The position numbers and the translations under genes were made by a program. Positions 52,681 to 61,339 of a stretch of DNA of 64,000 nucleotides are shown in pieces. The notes beneath the pieces were generated by a model. That model was not told the DNA's origin, ran no database searches, and was given only the letters and a program-made list of their open reading frames with translations. The DNA lies in contig OY969798.1 in the NCBI GenBank assembly GCA_963703165.1, forward strand, positions 5,022,001 through 5,086,000, given 5' to 3'. Every line of letters begins with the position of its first letter. Position 1 is the stretch's first letter. The DNA is from JBQTKD01 sp963703165 (GTDB lineage Bacteria > Actinomycetota > Actinomycetes > Sporichthyales > Sporichthyaceae).

Positions 52681-53879
52681 TGAGCGACGCACGCGAGTTC
52701 CCGCTCGCCGACATCCGCGTCCTGGACCTCTCCCGGGCGATCTCCGGGCCCTACGTCGGGCGCATGCTCTCCGACCTCGGCGCCGAGGTGGTCAAGGTCG
52801 AGATCGCGGGTACCGACATCACGCAGGTCTTCGGCCCGCGAAGCAACGGGCACAGCGGCCTCTACGTCCAGCAGAACGCGGGCAAGCGCAACATCGCGGT
52901 CGACCTCGGCAACGAGGCGGGCGCCACGCTGATCCGCGACCTCGTCGAGCACGCCGACATCGTCATCGAGAATTTCCGGCCCGGCACCGTGAACCGCCTC
53001 GGCGTCGGCTGGGGCGAACTCTCGGCGATCAACCCGCGCCTCGTGATGCTCTCGATTTCCGGCTTCGGCCAGTGGGGGCCCGAGGCCGGCCGCCAGGCGT
53101 ACGCCCCGGTCGTGCACGCCGAGAGCGGATTGCTCGGCAGGCAGGCGCAGGTCGACGAGTCCCAGCCGAATGACGTGGTGATGGCGCTGGCCGATTCGGT
53201 GACCTCGTTGCACGGCACGATCGCGGTGCTCTCCGCGCTGCGGCTGCGGGACACCACCGGGCACGGCCAGTACCTGGACCTGTCGATGCTCGAGTCCATG
53301 CTCGCCACCGACGACTACGTGCACTACAGCCTGGAGAAGTCCTATCCGGTCTGGCCGGCGACCGGAATGGTCTTCCAGGCGGCGGGCGGCCCACTGCTCA
53401 TCTCGGCCGACCCCAAGTACCTGTGGTTCCGCCTGTCCGAACGGCACGGGCTGACCGACCCGGACCCGGACGCTGCGGGCCCCGCCCGTTTCGCGGCCCG
53501 GGCGGAACTGGTCAAGGCCTGGGTGGCGAGGTTCGACGTCCGCGCCGATCTCATCGAGGCCTTGGAGGTCGCCGGGGTCGCATGGGCGGAGATCCGCACC
53601 CCGGAAACCGTCGTCGAGTCCCCGACCGTGATTGCGCGCGAGGTCGTCGCCCAGGTGGACGACCGCACAGGTGGCACACGCCCGGTGATCCGAATGCCGT
53701 ACCGGTTCTCGGCGGGCGCGTGCGAGCCGCGCGGCGGGGCCGCGTTCGTCGGCGAGCACAACGCCGAAGTCCTCCGGGAGTGGCTCGGCCTGGATGCCGA
53801 GGCGATCGGTGCGCTGGAACGATCCGGCGCCCTCATGCCGATGGCCGAGGTGTCCGCCCCCTCCGGCGGTGCTCAGTGA
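52680..53879 (+). CDS. CaiB/BaiF (family III) CoA-transferase
   Basis: A 399-residue family III CoA-transferase, which moves CoA between acids through mixed anhydride and thioester intermediates on an aspartate. The start is typical (IRVLDLSRAISGPYVGRMLSDLGAEVVKVE), as are NAGKRNIAVDLGNEAG and NFRPGTVNRLG. The predicted catalytic Asp lies in MALADSVTSLHG (about residue 170). Its partner genes suggest it activates the acid entering this pathway or recycles CoA. The coding end lies in the first unit of a 17-bp tandem repeat. Confidence 0.9.
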   Translation: MSDAREFPLADIRVLDLSRAISGPYVGRMLSDLGAEVVKVEIAGTDITQVFGPRSNGHSGLYVQQNAGKRNIAVDLGNEAGATLIRDLVEHADIVIENFRPGTVNRLGVGWGELSAINPRLVMLSISGFGQWGPEAGRQAYAPVVHAESGLLGRQAQVDESQPNDVVMALADSVTSLHGTIAVLSALRLRDTTGHGQYLDLSMLESMLATDDYVHYSLEKSYPVWPATGMVFQAAGGPLLISADPKYLWFRLSERHGLTDPDPDAAGPARFAARAELVKAWVARFDVRADLIEALEVAGVAWAEIRTPETVVESPTVIAREVVAQVDDRTGGTRPVIRMPYRFSAGACEPRGGAAFVGEHNAEVLREWLGLDAEAIGALERSGALMPMAEVSAPSGGAQ

Positions 53880-53918
53880 CCGGGGGTGCTCTGTGACCGG
53901 GGGTGCTCAGTGACCGGA
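53868..53918. repeat. Three tandem 17-bp repeats between convergent genes
   Basis: Units at 53868-53884, 53885-53901 and 53902-53918 have the form GGTGCTCAGTGACCGGG; the second has one change (CTGTG) and the third ends in A. Unit 1 holds the stop codon of the CoA-transferase gene and unit 3 that of the enoyl-CoA hydratase gene. Confidence 0.9.
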
Positions 53919-54695
53919 GAAGGTGGGCTTGCGTCGGGCCGCCACCTCGGTCATGCCGTGCCACGCATCCTCGCTCCTGGCGCACCGAGCCATCGCCTGG
54001 GCCTCGAGTTCCAGTTGCGTCTCGATCGGCGTCGCCAGCGTGGTCAGCAGGAGCTTCTTGATCTCGCCGTAGGCGACGGTCGGACCTTGGGCGAGCTCTC
54101 GCGCCAGATCCATCGCCGCGGTGCCGAGATCCGCGTCCGGCACCACCTCGGTGACCAGGCCGCGGCGCTGTGCCTCCTCGGCACTCCACATCTGGTTGCG
54201 GATCAGGAAAGCGGCGGCATCGCGCACGCCCACCCGCAGCGGCAGGTACACCGACACGCCGAGATCGCAGGCCAGACCTACGCCCGTGTAGGCCGCGTAG
54301 AACCGCGACGACTCGGCGGCGAGACAGAAGTCCGCCGCCGCGGCGAGCGCCACCCCTCCGCCGCAGCACAGCCCGTGGACCGCCGTGACCACCGGAGCGT
54401 TCCCGCGCGCGAAGCGTGCCATCGCCGAATTGATAGGAGTGGTGGCGTTGCGCATCCACTCCGCGACGCCGTCCCGCTCCTTGGTGAGCGAGGCCAGGTC
54501 ACCGCCGACGGAGAAGTACGGACCCGCGGCGTCGATCAGGATCGCCCGCACCTCCGGGTTGTCCTGGCAGGCATCGGCCACCCGGCTCATCTCGGTGCAG
54601 TAGCCGAGGTCGACCGGGTTCCCGCGCTCGGGCTGATTGAGCGTCACGTGCGCGACGCCATCGACCAGATCGAACGCCAACGACTCCAGCTTCAC
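53907..54695 (-). CDS. Enoyl-CoA hydratase/isomerase (crotonase family)
   Basis: A 262-residue crotonase. The oxyanion-hole segments are FSVGGDLASL (about residues 65-74) and GLCCGGGVALAAAADF. The hydratase glutamates are not obvious: the position after GVGLACDLG carries Asp, so isomerase or other crotonase chemistry is possible. I chose the GTG at 54695 (VKLESLAF) because GGGAGG lies 8 nt upstream; an ATG at 54725 would overlap the motif at 54727. It is on the opposite strand from, and probably coregulated with, the surrounding catabolic operons. Confidence 0.85.
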   Translation of the reverse strand: MKLESLAFDLVDGVAHVTLNQPERGNPVDLGYCTEMSRVADACQDNPEVRAILIDAAGPYFSVGGDLASLTKERDGVAEWMRNATTPINSAMARFARGNAPVVTAVHGLCCGGGVALAAAADFCLAAESSRFYAAYTGVGLACDLGVSVYLPLRVGVRDAAAFLIRNQMWSAEEAQRRGLVTEVVPDADLGTAAMDLARELAQGPTVAYGEIKKLLLTTLATPIETQLELEAQAMARCARSEDAWHGMTEVAARRKPTFSGH

Positions 54696-54724
54696 CGTGA
54701 CCTCCCGAGAGCCCTCGCATCTCA

Positions 54725-54745
54725 AATAGTTTGGGACACGAGTAC
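54725..54745 (+). promoter_or_regulatory. TAnT-N9-GAG motif, copy 4 (before marR 1)
   Basis: AATAGTTTGGGACACGAGTA in the divergent promoter between the crotonase gene and the first marR gene. TAGT (54727-54730), nine bases, GAG (54740-54742). Confidence 0.5.
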
Positions 54746-54782
54746 TACGCTAGCGCCAAGAGGCCGTTCGAGGGGAGTCGTC

Positions 54783-55298
54783 ATGGCGCACAAGGATTCG
54801 ATCGAGTGGTCGCGGGAACGGTGGGCGAAGGCGGGGGAGCCCGCACCCGATCACTTCGCGGCGATGGCGGGTGTGCTGCGGTTGAGCAATCTCATCGGGG
54901 CGGGAGTCGACCGGGTACTCAAGGGTCATGACCTTTCCCGGTCGGGGTACCTGGTCCTCGCGACGCTCTACATCTCGCGTGACAAGACGCTGACCATGAC
55001 CGCGCTCGCGCGCAGTCTGATGCTTCACCCGACGACGATCAGCCTGGTCGTGGACCAACTGCAGGGTCGGGGCTTCGTGAACCGCGATCAGCACCCCACG
55101 GACCGCCGAACGGTGTTGGCGAGCTTGACCAAGGTGGGCACCAAGGCGCTGCGGGAAGCGAACGTCAGCCTTGCGGAGGCGGGATACGGCCTGGGTGAGA
55201 CGAGTGACCGTCTGGCGATCACGCTCACCGAGATCGTGCGCCAGGTGCGGTCCGGTCTCGGTGACAACGGCGACGAGGAGAAGGGAGCCGACGGATGA
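54783..55298 (+). CDS. MarR-family regulator (first of two paralogues)
   Basis: A 171-residue winged-helix regulator. The helix-turn-helix and wing are visible: LTMTALARSLMLHPTTISLVVDQL followed by the HPTDRRTVLASLT wing, whose DxR is the MarR hallmark. It shares the N-terminal pattern DSIEWSRERW and the wing almost word for word with the regulator encoded at 62964. GGGGAG precedes the ATG. It is translated with the following SDR gene (ATGA overlap). BadR, a MarR protein, controls cyclohexanecarboxylate genes in Rhodopseudomonas and senses a CoA thioester; a similar role is inferred here. Confidence 0.88.
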   Translation: MAHKDSIEWSRERWAKAGEPAPDHFAAMAGVLRLSNLIGAGVDRVLKGHDLSRSGYLVLATLYISRDKTLTMTALARSLMLHPTTISLVVDQLQGRGFVNRDQHPTDRRTVLASLTKVGTKALREANVSLAEAGYGLGETSDRLAITLTEIVRQVRSGLGDNGDEEKGADG

Positions 55299-56206
55299 CC
55301 GTCGCAGCTGTGCCCCCCATGGTGTGGGCACCCGACCTGCTGGCCGGCAAGAGCATCGTCATCACCGGCGGCGGTACCGGCCTCGGCCGCGGCGTCGCCG
55401 CGCACTTCGTGCGCCATGGCGCCACGGTGCATCTCTGGGGTCGACGCGCGCACGTCCTGGAGGAGGCCGCCGCGGAGGCGTCCGCGAGCAGACCGGGCTC
55501 GGTGCATTTTCAGACCGTGGACGTGCGCAAGGCCGACCTCGTCGAGGAAGCAGTCGAGCACATCTGGAAGGAACACGGGCCGCTGACCAGCGTCGTGAAC
55601 AACGCGGCCGCCAACTTCATCGCTCCGACGAAGGACATCAGCGCCCGCGCCTTCGAGGCTGTCTCCTCGACGGTCATGAACGGATCGTTCAACACGACGC
55701 ACGCCGTCGGGCGGCGCTGGATCGCGGACGGACTCGGCGGGTCGGTGGTGTCCACATTGACCACCTGGGTGTGGTCGGGCAGCGCGTACGTCGTGCCGTC
55801 GGCGATGGCCAAGGCCGCCGTGCACTCCATGACCATGTCGCTGGCTGTGGAGTGGGCGCCCTACGGCATCCGGCTGAACGCGGTGGCTCCCGGACCGATC
55901 CCGACCGACTACGCCTGGCAGATGCTCAGTCCCACCTCGACCAGCGCCGTCGGTGCGACACAGGCCGACCAGGTGCCGATGGGCCGCATGGGCACCGTGG
56001 AGGAACTGGCGAACCTCGAGATGTTCCTGCTGTCGGACGCCTGCCCCTATCTGACCGGCGCCACGATCGCCATGGACGGCGGGCAGCGGCTCGCCGGTCC
56101 GAACACCTTCGCCGGCTTGAACAGTCTCTCCGACGCGGACTGGGCCGAGATCCGCGAGACCAGCATGGCCGCCTCGGCCGCGAGCAAGTCCGAGCGAAGT
56201 GTCTGA
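55295..56206 (+). CDS. SDR oxidoreductase, 2,4-dienoyl-CoA-reductase-like
   Basis: A 303-residue SDR. The NADP-binding loop is ITGGGTGLGRGVA (about residues 23-35) and NNAA is present as VVNNAAANF. At the active site there is no Tyr-x3-Lys: the sequence reads YVVPSAMAKAAV, with Ser and Lys, as in 2,4-dienoyl-CoA reductases. The C-terminal LTGATIAMDGGQRL is standard. Such enzymes remove awkward double bonds from unsaturated acyl-CoAs. It overlaps the marR gene by 4 bp and is followed 12 bp later by a LuxR-type regulator. Confidence 0.85.
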   Translation: MTVAAVPPMVWAPDLLAGKSIVITGGGTGLGRGVAAHFVRHGATVHLWGRRAHVLEEAAAEASASRPGSVHFQTVDVRKADLVEEAVEHIWKEHGPLTSVVNNAAANFIAPTKDISARAFEAVSSTVMNGSFNTTHAVGRRWIADGLGGSVVSTLTTWVWSGSAYVVPSAMAKAAVHSMTMSLAVEWAPYGIRLNAVAPGPIPTDYAWQMLSPTSTSAVGATQADQVPMGRMGTVEELANLEMFLLSDACPYLTGATIAMDGGQRLAGPNTFAGLNSLSDADWAEIRETSMAASAASKSERSV

Positions 56207-56218
56207 GGGTGAGGGTTC

Positions 56219-57337
56219 ATGGACGAACCGCCGGCCGGCACTCATTGGTCCGCAGCCGGTCCGTTGCTCGCCGAGGAGTTCCTCGGTGAGGTGCAGACGT
56301 TGCTCGGTGACGTCGCCCGGCTGGTCCCGGACACGCAGCTACCGACGGCGGCCGATCACCCGAGCGCCTGCGTCGCCGTAGGGGCTGCTCTGAAGGCCCT
56401 GGGTCCCGAGGCGATCGATGTGGCGGCCGACGTCGGCGACCGCGCGCTGACGTTGCTGCGCATGATGCGGGCACTGGATCGGATGGACCGGCGGCTGGCG
56501 GAGTTGCAGGCCGATCGGGAGACCCGCGGTGTGCACCTGCTGTCGAAGGCCACGGCCCGCCTTGCCGAGGTCGAGGACTCCGTAGCGGAACTGCTCGAGG
56601 TGGCACCGGAACTGGTCTGCGAACTCGGCTTCGACCGAGCGTTGCTCAGCCGCGTCGAGGACGACGTGTGGCACGCCGAGTTGATGTACATCCTGGGCGA
56701 TCCCAAGTGGGCGGCCGAGATCGTCGAGGCCGGCCGAACGATGCCGCAGCCCCTGACCGAGATCGGGCACGAGGCCACCATGGTGAAGGACCGTCAACCG
56801 GTCCTGGTCACCGGTGTGCGGTTCTCGGACGACGGCCGGTGGGGCAATCAGGCGATGATCGAAGCCTCGCGCACCCGCTCGTACGTCGCAGCACCGATCG
56901 TCAGCGGCCGACAGGTGATCGGCATCCTCCACGCGGACTGCTACGGACAACGCCGCGACGTCGACGAATTCGACCGCGAACTGCTCGGCGCATTCGCGCA
57001 GATCTTCAGTCTCGCGTTGGAACGAACGGCTCTGCAGGAGCGGACGCCGCCGGCCGAGTTGCATCTCGAACGACGCGACGGAACTGCCGGCAGGGAGCTG
57101 GTGATCCGCACCGGCCAACGTCCCGTGGATCCGTTGATCGCAAGTCTGACGCCACGTGAGTTCGAGGTCTTGCGACTACTTGCGGCCGGGCACACGAACA
57201 GCGGTATCGCCCACGAGCTGAGCATCGCGGACGATACGGCCAAGCAGCACGTGAAGCACATTCTGCGGAAACTGCAGGCAGGGAACCGATCGACGGCAGT
57301 CGCGCGCTATTTCCGCGCCGACGAGCACCACCGCTGA
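56219..57337 (+). CDS. GAF-domain LuxR-family transcriptional regulator
   Basis: A 372-residue regulator. A helical N-terminal region (about 1-120) precedes a GAF-like sensor domain (about 120-275; it ends YVAAPIVSGRQVIGILHAD...FAQIFSLALERT, parts cited). A LuxR/NarL helix-turn-helix closes the protein (about 308-368: LTPREFEVLRLLAAGHTNSG, then ADDTAKQHVKHILRKL). There is no receiver domain with a phospho-acceptor Asp. It is third in the marR-SDR operon. The adjacent solute-binding lipoprotein gene could be a target, but no evidence beyond position supports that. Confidence 0.85.
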   Translation: MDEPPAGTHWSAAGPLLAEEFLGEVQTLLGDVARLVPDTQLPTAADHPSACVAVGAALKALGPEAIDVAADVGDRALTLLRMMRALDRMDRRLAELQADRETRGVHLLSKATARLAEVEDSVAELLEVAPELVCELGFDRALLSRVEDDVWHAELMYILGDPKWAAEIVEAGRTMPQPLTEIGHEATMVKDRQPVLVTGVRFSDDGRWGNQAMIEASRTRSYVAAPIVSGRQVIGILHADCYGQRRDVDEFDRELLGAFAQIFSLALERTALQERTPPAELHLERRDGTAGRELVIRTGQRPVDPLIASLTPREFEVLRLLAAGHTNSGIAHELSIADDTAKQHVKHILRKLQAGNRSTAVARYFRADEHHR

Positions 57338-57380
57338 CGTGGAGTCGGTGGCGTAACCACTTCGAGGTACGCCGGGCGAA

Positions 57381-57401
57381 AGTACTTTGGGATTCGAGGA
57401 A
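57381..57401 (+). promoter_or_regulatory. TAnT-N9-GAG motif, copy 5
   Basis: AGTACTTTGGGATTCGAGGA, about 120 bp before the lipoprotein start. TACT (57383-57386), nine bases, GAG (57396-57398). Nearly identical to the copy at 51475 through TACTTTG and GAGGAA. Confidence 0.5.
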
Positions 57402-57518
57402 ATGTGCCCATTTCTGGTGATGTGACGCACGTCGCAACGCTGTGAGGATGGGTCCACATTGGCGGCGCCATGGTCGCGCCGTACTTCCGGTTACGTCCCC
57501 AACCTGGAGGCACCTCAC

Positions 57519-59135
57519 ATGAGAACACCCGGACGACGCTCCGCGCTCGCGCTGACACCCTTGGTCGTGAGCGCGGCGCTGGTGCTCGCGGCCTGTGGCA
57601 GCGGCGACGACGGAACCGTCAGCCAGGCGGCTGCGCCCGCACCGGCCGACGCCGCCGCATCGCAGCCGGAGGCAGAGGCACCGGCCACCGACGCGGCTCC
57701 CTCCGCCACCGATGCCGGCCAGAAGGCGACTGGCGAGGACTCGGTGGGCGTGAGGGCGGCGAAGAAGGCGCCGGCCGCGAAGGCAGCCGCGGCAAAGAGT
57801 GGAGCGACGGCATCCACCACGGAGGCCAAGGCCACGAAGTCCACCGCCGGGGCGAGCAAGGCCGCCGCCGGCGACCGCACGCAGACGTTCGGGAACACCG
57901 AGGTCCGCGCGATCGACACAGCCGCGGAGGCTCAGGAGAACGCGAAGATCGCGGACGCGAAGAACGGTGCCACCGACATCGGGGTCACCAAGGACTCGAT
58001 CAAGATGGGCACGATCTCCATGCACGGCATGGCGCTGGGCAACGTGCTGGTGCAGCCGATCGTCCGTGGCATCACCGCCACCTTCAACCAGGTGAACGAC
58101 CAGGGCGGCATCCTCGGCCGCCGTCTCTCGCTGCTCGACTGCGACGACGGCCCCGGCGAGGTCTCGCGCACCAAGGCCTGCATCAAGAAGCTGGCCACCA
58201 CGGACAAGGTGTTCGCACTGTTGAACATCACCAGTTGGGGTGCGGCCTCCGCGCACGACGACCTGCGGCAGTACAAGCTCCCGTCGGTGGGTCAATGGGC
58301 CTACTCCCAGACGGAGTGGCAGGACCCGTACATGTTCCCGACCCACATGTCGATGATTCATGAGGCGATGGCCGGGGCGAACTGGGCGCGGAACGTCATC
58401 AAGCCCAAGACCTACGGTCTGATCTGCCTGACCTCGCCGGAGATGCAGCTGGCGTGCAACGAGGTCCAGAAGGTCATGGACGCCTCGGGCAGCAAGCTCG
58501 TGAAGAAGGCCGACGTCTCCATCTCGGAGACTTCGATGTCCTCCTATGTGCTCTCGATGCGGGCGGCCGCGCCCGAGCACATCATTCACTACGTGATCAA
58601 CCCGGCGACGATGGCGAAGTTCATCGTCGAGGCGGCGCAGCAGAACTACTACCCACCCAAGGGCATCTCGGGGAACCACCTCGCCGCCGAGGTCCTCGGC
58701 TCGATCTTCGGCAAGTCGCCGGTGAACCGCTACTGGACCAACACCACGTACAAGCTGTGGGGTCCGGAGTTCACGGCCACCATGACGAAGTACGCGCGCG
58801 CCAACAAGGGCATCAACCACCACATCGTCCAGTCGACCTACGTGGGTGCGAAGTTCTTCAGCTACGCGGCCAAGGCCGTCGGGCCGAACCTGACGCGTGA
58901 GCGGCTGATGGCCCAGTTGAACAACGGTGACGTCTACCGCTCCGATGCCTCCCTGGACCAGAAGTTCTCCTACACCGCCACGGAACGCGGGAACAGCGGC
59001 TGGGACAAGCAAGGCGGCCAGGGCCGGGAGTTCATCTACAAGTACACGTCCTCCAACACCACGGCCAACCCCGACGGTTCGCCGTCCGGCTTTGAGCCCG
59101 ACCCGGATCAGTTCGTTATTTACACCTGGAAGTAG
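57519..59135 (+). CDS. Solute-binding lipoprotein (type-1 periplasmic-binding fold, LivK-like)
   Basis: A 538-residue ABC-importer-type binding lipoprotein. The signal peptide ends in LAAC with Cys26 as lipid anchor. A very long Ala/Lys/Thr-rich spacer (about residues 27-130) follows. The binding domain (about 150-530) has the Peripla_BP_6 pattern: DSIKMGTISM, ITATFNQVNDQGGILGRRLSL, LLDCDDGPGEVSRTKACIKKL and the later YVGAKFFSYAAKAVG. Relatives bind amino acids, aromatic acids or other carboxylates. CTGGAGG precedes the ATG. No permease or ATPase genes are in the window, so it is orphaned here. The upstream motif suggests it captures the substrate of the catabolic region. Confidence 0.88.
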   Translation: MRTPGRRSALALTPLVVSAALVLAACGSGDDGTVSQAAAPAPADAAASQPEAEAPATDAAPSATDAGQKATGEDSVGVRAAKKAPAAKAAAAKSGATASTTEAKATKSTAGASKAAAGDRTQTFGNTEVRAIDTAAEAQENAKIADAKNGATDIGVTKDSIKMGTISMHGMALGNVLVQPIVRGITATFNQVNDQGGILGRRLSLLDCDDGPGEVSRTKACIKKLATTDKVFALLNITSWGAASAHDDLRQYKLPSVGQWAYSQTEWQDPYMFPTHMSMIHEAMAGANWARNVIKPKTYGLICLTSPEMQLACNEVQKVMDASGSKLVKKADVSISETSMSSYVLSMRAAAPEHIIHYVINPATMAKFIVEAAQQNYYPPKGISGNHLAAEVLGSIFGKSPVNRYWTNTTYKLWGPEFTATMTKYARANKGINHHIVQSTYVGAKFFSYAAKAVGPNLTRERLMAQLNNGDVYRSDASLDQKFSYTATERGNSGWDKQGGQGREFIYKYTSSNTTANPDGSPSGFEPDPDQFVIYTWK

Positions 59136-59157
59136 ATCGTCAGATCTCAGCGGGACC

Positions 59158-59186
59158 GGGCGGGCGCTTGATGCGCCCGCCCTTTC
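59158..59186 (+). terminator. Intrinsic terminator after the binding lipoprotein
   Basis: GGGCGGGCGC (59158-59167), loop TTGAT, GCGCCCGCCC (59173-59182), then TTTCC: a 10-bp perfect GC stem with a short T-run. Confidence 0.85.
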
Positions 59187-59217
59187 CGTGTCCGGTGGGC
59201 TTGGCTCCGGAGACTAG

Positions 59218-59240
59218 ATACTCTAGAGTCCAACTATCGG
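59218..59240 (-). promoter_or_regulatory. TAnT-N9-GAG motif, copy 6 (reverse orientation)
   Basis: Read on the minus strand: CCGATAGTTGGACTCTAGAG followed by TAT. It aligns with the copy at 21388 over CCGATA, GACT and CTAGAGTAT. It lies 37 bp before the SDR start. Confidence 0.5.
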
Positions 59241-59276
59241 ACGCGCTTGGTAGTTGGCTCCTGCAGGGAGGGCTTA

Positions 59277-60173
59277 GTGCCGTACAACTCGATCTTCCGC
59301 CCCGGTCTGTTCGACGGTCAGGTCGTCATCGTCACCGGTGGCGGGAGCGGCATCGGGCGGGCGACCGCGCACGAGCTCGCCTCGCTCGGGGCGACGGTCG
59401 TCATCGCCGGCAAGGACCTCGCGAAGCTGGACAAGGTCCGCGAGGAGATCGAGGCCGACGGCGGGCGCGTGAGTACGCAGACCTGCGACATCCGAGACGA
59501 GGCTCAGGTCATCGCGTTGATCGACGAGAGCCTCGCCCGGCACGGTCGCATCGACGGCCTGGTCAACAACGCGGGCGGGCAGTACCGCCAGCCGCTGGAG
59601 CAGATCTCCAGCAAGGGGTTCGAGGCCGTTGTTCGGCTGAACCTCTTCGGTGGCTTCATGATGATGCGTGAGGCCTACAACCGCTGGATGTCGGCCAACG
59701 GCGGCGCGATCGTCAACATCATCGCCGACATCTGGGGCGGCTGGCCGGCGTACGGCCACTCGGCCGCGGCCCGCGGCGGGATGTGGACGCTGACCGAGAC
59801 CGCGGCCTCGGAATGGGCCCACTCCGGCGTACGGATCAACTGTGTAGCACCGGGCGGGATCGTCAGCAGCGGGTTCGACACCTACGAACCCGCGGCGCAG
59901 GAGGTCATCCTCGAATTCCCGCAGCACATCCCCCTGCAGCGGTACGGCAACGTCGCCGAGATGTCCGGCGCGATTGTCTACCTGCTCTCCCCGGCCGCCG
60001 CCTACATCACCGGGAGCTGCATCCGGGTCGACGGCGGTGGGCCCAACAACCGGCCCTGCTTCAATCCTCTGACGCCACATCAGAACTCGGTCGGCTTCGA
60101 CGGGTTCCCGCTGGATGTCATGCCGAAGTTGCTCACCGAAGGTGTCAAGCAGAGCGGGAGCCGCCCGTCATGA
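59277..60173 (+). CDS. SDR oxidoreductase, peroxisomal trans-2-enoyl-CoA-reductase-like
   Basis: A 298-residue SDR. It has VTGGGSGIGRATA (NADP loop), VNNAGGQY, and NIIADIWGGWPAYGHSAAARGG, where the usual Tyr-x3-Lys block is replaced by HSAAAR. That substitution, with EWAHSGVRINCVAPGG, resembles the PECR family of trans-2-enoyl-CoA reductases. The GTG at 59277 was chosen for GGGAGGG just upstream. The end overlaps the thiolase gene by 4 bp (ATGA). It begins an operon running through thiolase, crotonase, SDR, marR and ligase. Confidence 0.85.
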   Translation: MPYNSIFRPGLFDGQVVIVTGGGSGIGRATAHELASLGATVVIAGKDLAKLDKVREEIEADGGRVSTQTCDIRDEAQVIALIDESLARHGRIDGLVNNAGGQYRQPLEQISSKGFEAVVRLNLFGGFMMMREAYNRWMSANGGAIVNIIADIWGGWPAYGHSAAARGGMWTLTETAASEWAHSGVRINCVAPGGIVSSGFDTYEPAAQEVILEFPQHIPLQRYGNVAEMSGAIVYLLSPAAAYITGSCIRVDGGGPNNRPCFNPLTPHQNSVGFDGFPLDVMPKLLTEGVKQSGSRPS

Positions 60174-61324
60174 ACTCCGTGGTGATCGTCAGCGCGGTCC
60201 GCACCCCGTTGGGGAAGCGGGGCGGTGGCCTATCTGCCGTGCATCCCACGCGGTTGCTCGGCGCCGTGCAACGAGCGGCCCTAGAACGCGCCGGGCTCGA
60301 CCCCGCGGAGGTCGATCAGGTCATCGGGGGCACGGTGTCGCAGGTGGGGGAGCAGGCGTTCAACCTGACCCGCACCGCGTGGCTGGCAGCGGGTCTGCCG
60401 GCGACGGTGGCGGCGAGCACCGTCGACGCCCAGTGCGGATCGTCCCAGCAAGCGTTCACGCTGGCTACCGCCCTGGTCGGCTCGGGCATGGCTGAGGTCG
60501 CACTGGCCTGCGGCGTCGAGTCGATGTCGCGGCTGCCCATCGGGTCGAACTTCCGCAAGGACTTCGGCCTGGGCCGTCCGGTCCCCAAGGCCTACAAGGA
60601 CCACTACGAGTTCCTGAACCAGTACCAGGCCGCCGAACGCATCGCGGAGATGTACGGCATCGACCGCGCGGCCGCGGACGAGTTCGGCATCACCTCGCAG
60701 CGCCGGGCCATCGCGGCCTGGGCGGAAGGCCGCTTCGCGGGCCAACTGGTCGACCCCCCGGCAGACGAGGACGGGAACCCGACCGCCCTGCGCACGGACG
60801 AGGGGCTGCGCGAGCCGAATCCGGAGAAGGTCGCGTCCCTGGAGCCCGTGGTCCCCGGTGGCGTGCACACGGCCGCGTCGGCCTCGCAGGTCTCCGACGG
60901 CGCGAGTGCGGTGCTGCTGATGTCGCAGGAGCGGGCTCTCCACCTGGATCTGGTGCCGTTGGCCCGTGTGGTGGACTCTGCGCTCATGGGCGTCGACCCG
61001 GTGACCATGTTGCTCGGACCGCACACCGCGGCGCCGGCTCTCCTCGCCAGGAACGGCCTTGCGGCGGACGACGTCGATCTGATCGAGATCAACGAGGCGT
61101 TCGCCTCGATCGTCCTTTCGTTCAACGACGCGTTGAAGGTCGACCCGGACCGGGTGAACCCCAACGGCGGCGCGATCGCTCTGGGCCATCCGCTCGGGGC
61201 GACCGGCTGCCTGCTCGTCACCAAGGCGGTCCACGAACTCGCTCGCACCGGCGGACGCCGGGCGCTCGTCACGATGTGTTGCGGCGGCGGGCTCGGCACC
61301 GCCTCCCTGCTCGAACGACTCTGA
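60170..61324 (+). CDS. Thiolase (acetyl-CoA C-acyltransferase)
   Basis: A 384-residue thiolase cleaving 3-ketoacyl-CoA with CoA. The nucleophile is Cys89 in DAQCGSSQQ. His340 lies in GHPLGATGC and the second cysteine is in the CCGGG block (Cys370, Cys371). NEAFASIVL is the usual NEAF motif. Its length and FRKDFGLGRP insert are like degradative thiolases that include FadA5-type steroid enzymes; this is suggestive only. It overlaps the SDR gene upstream. Confidence 0.92.
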   Translation: MNSVVIVSAVRTPLGKRGGGLSAVHPTRLLGAVQRAALERAGLDPAEVDQVIGGTVSQVGEQAFNLTRTAWLAAGLPATVAASTVDAQCGSSQQAFTLATALVGSGMAEVALACGVESMSRLPIGSNFRKDFGLGRPVPKAYKDHYEFLNQYQAAERIAEMYGIDRAAADEFGITSQRRAIAAWAEGRFAGQLVDPPADEDGNPTALRTDEGLREPNPEKVASLEPVVPGGVHTAASASQVSDGASAVLLMSQERALHLDLVPLARVVDSALMGVDPVTMLLGPHTAAPALLARNGLAADDVDLIEINEAFASIVLSFNDALKVDPDRVNPNGGAIALGHPLGATGCLLVTKAVHELARTGGRRALVTMCCGGGLGTASLLERL

Positions 61325-61339
61325 CTCAGGAAGGCCGGC

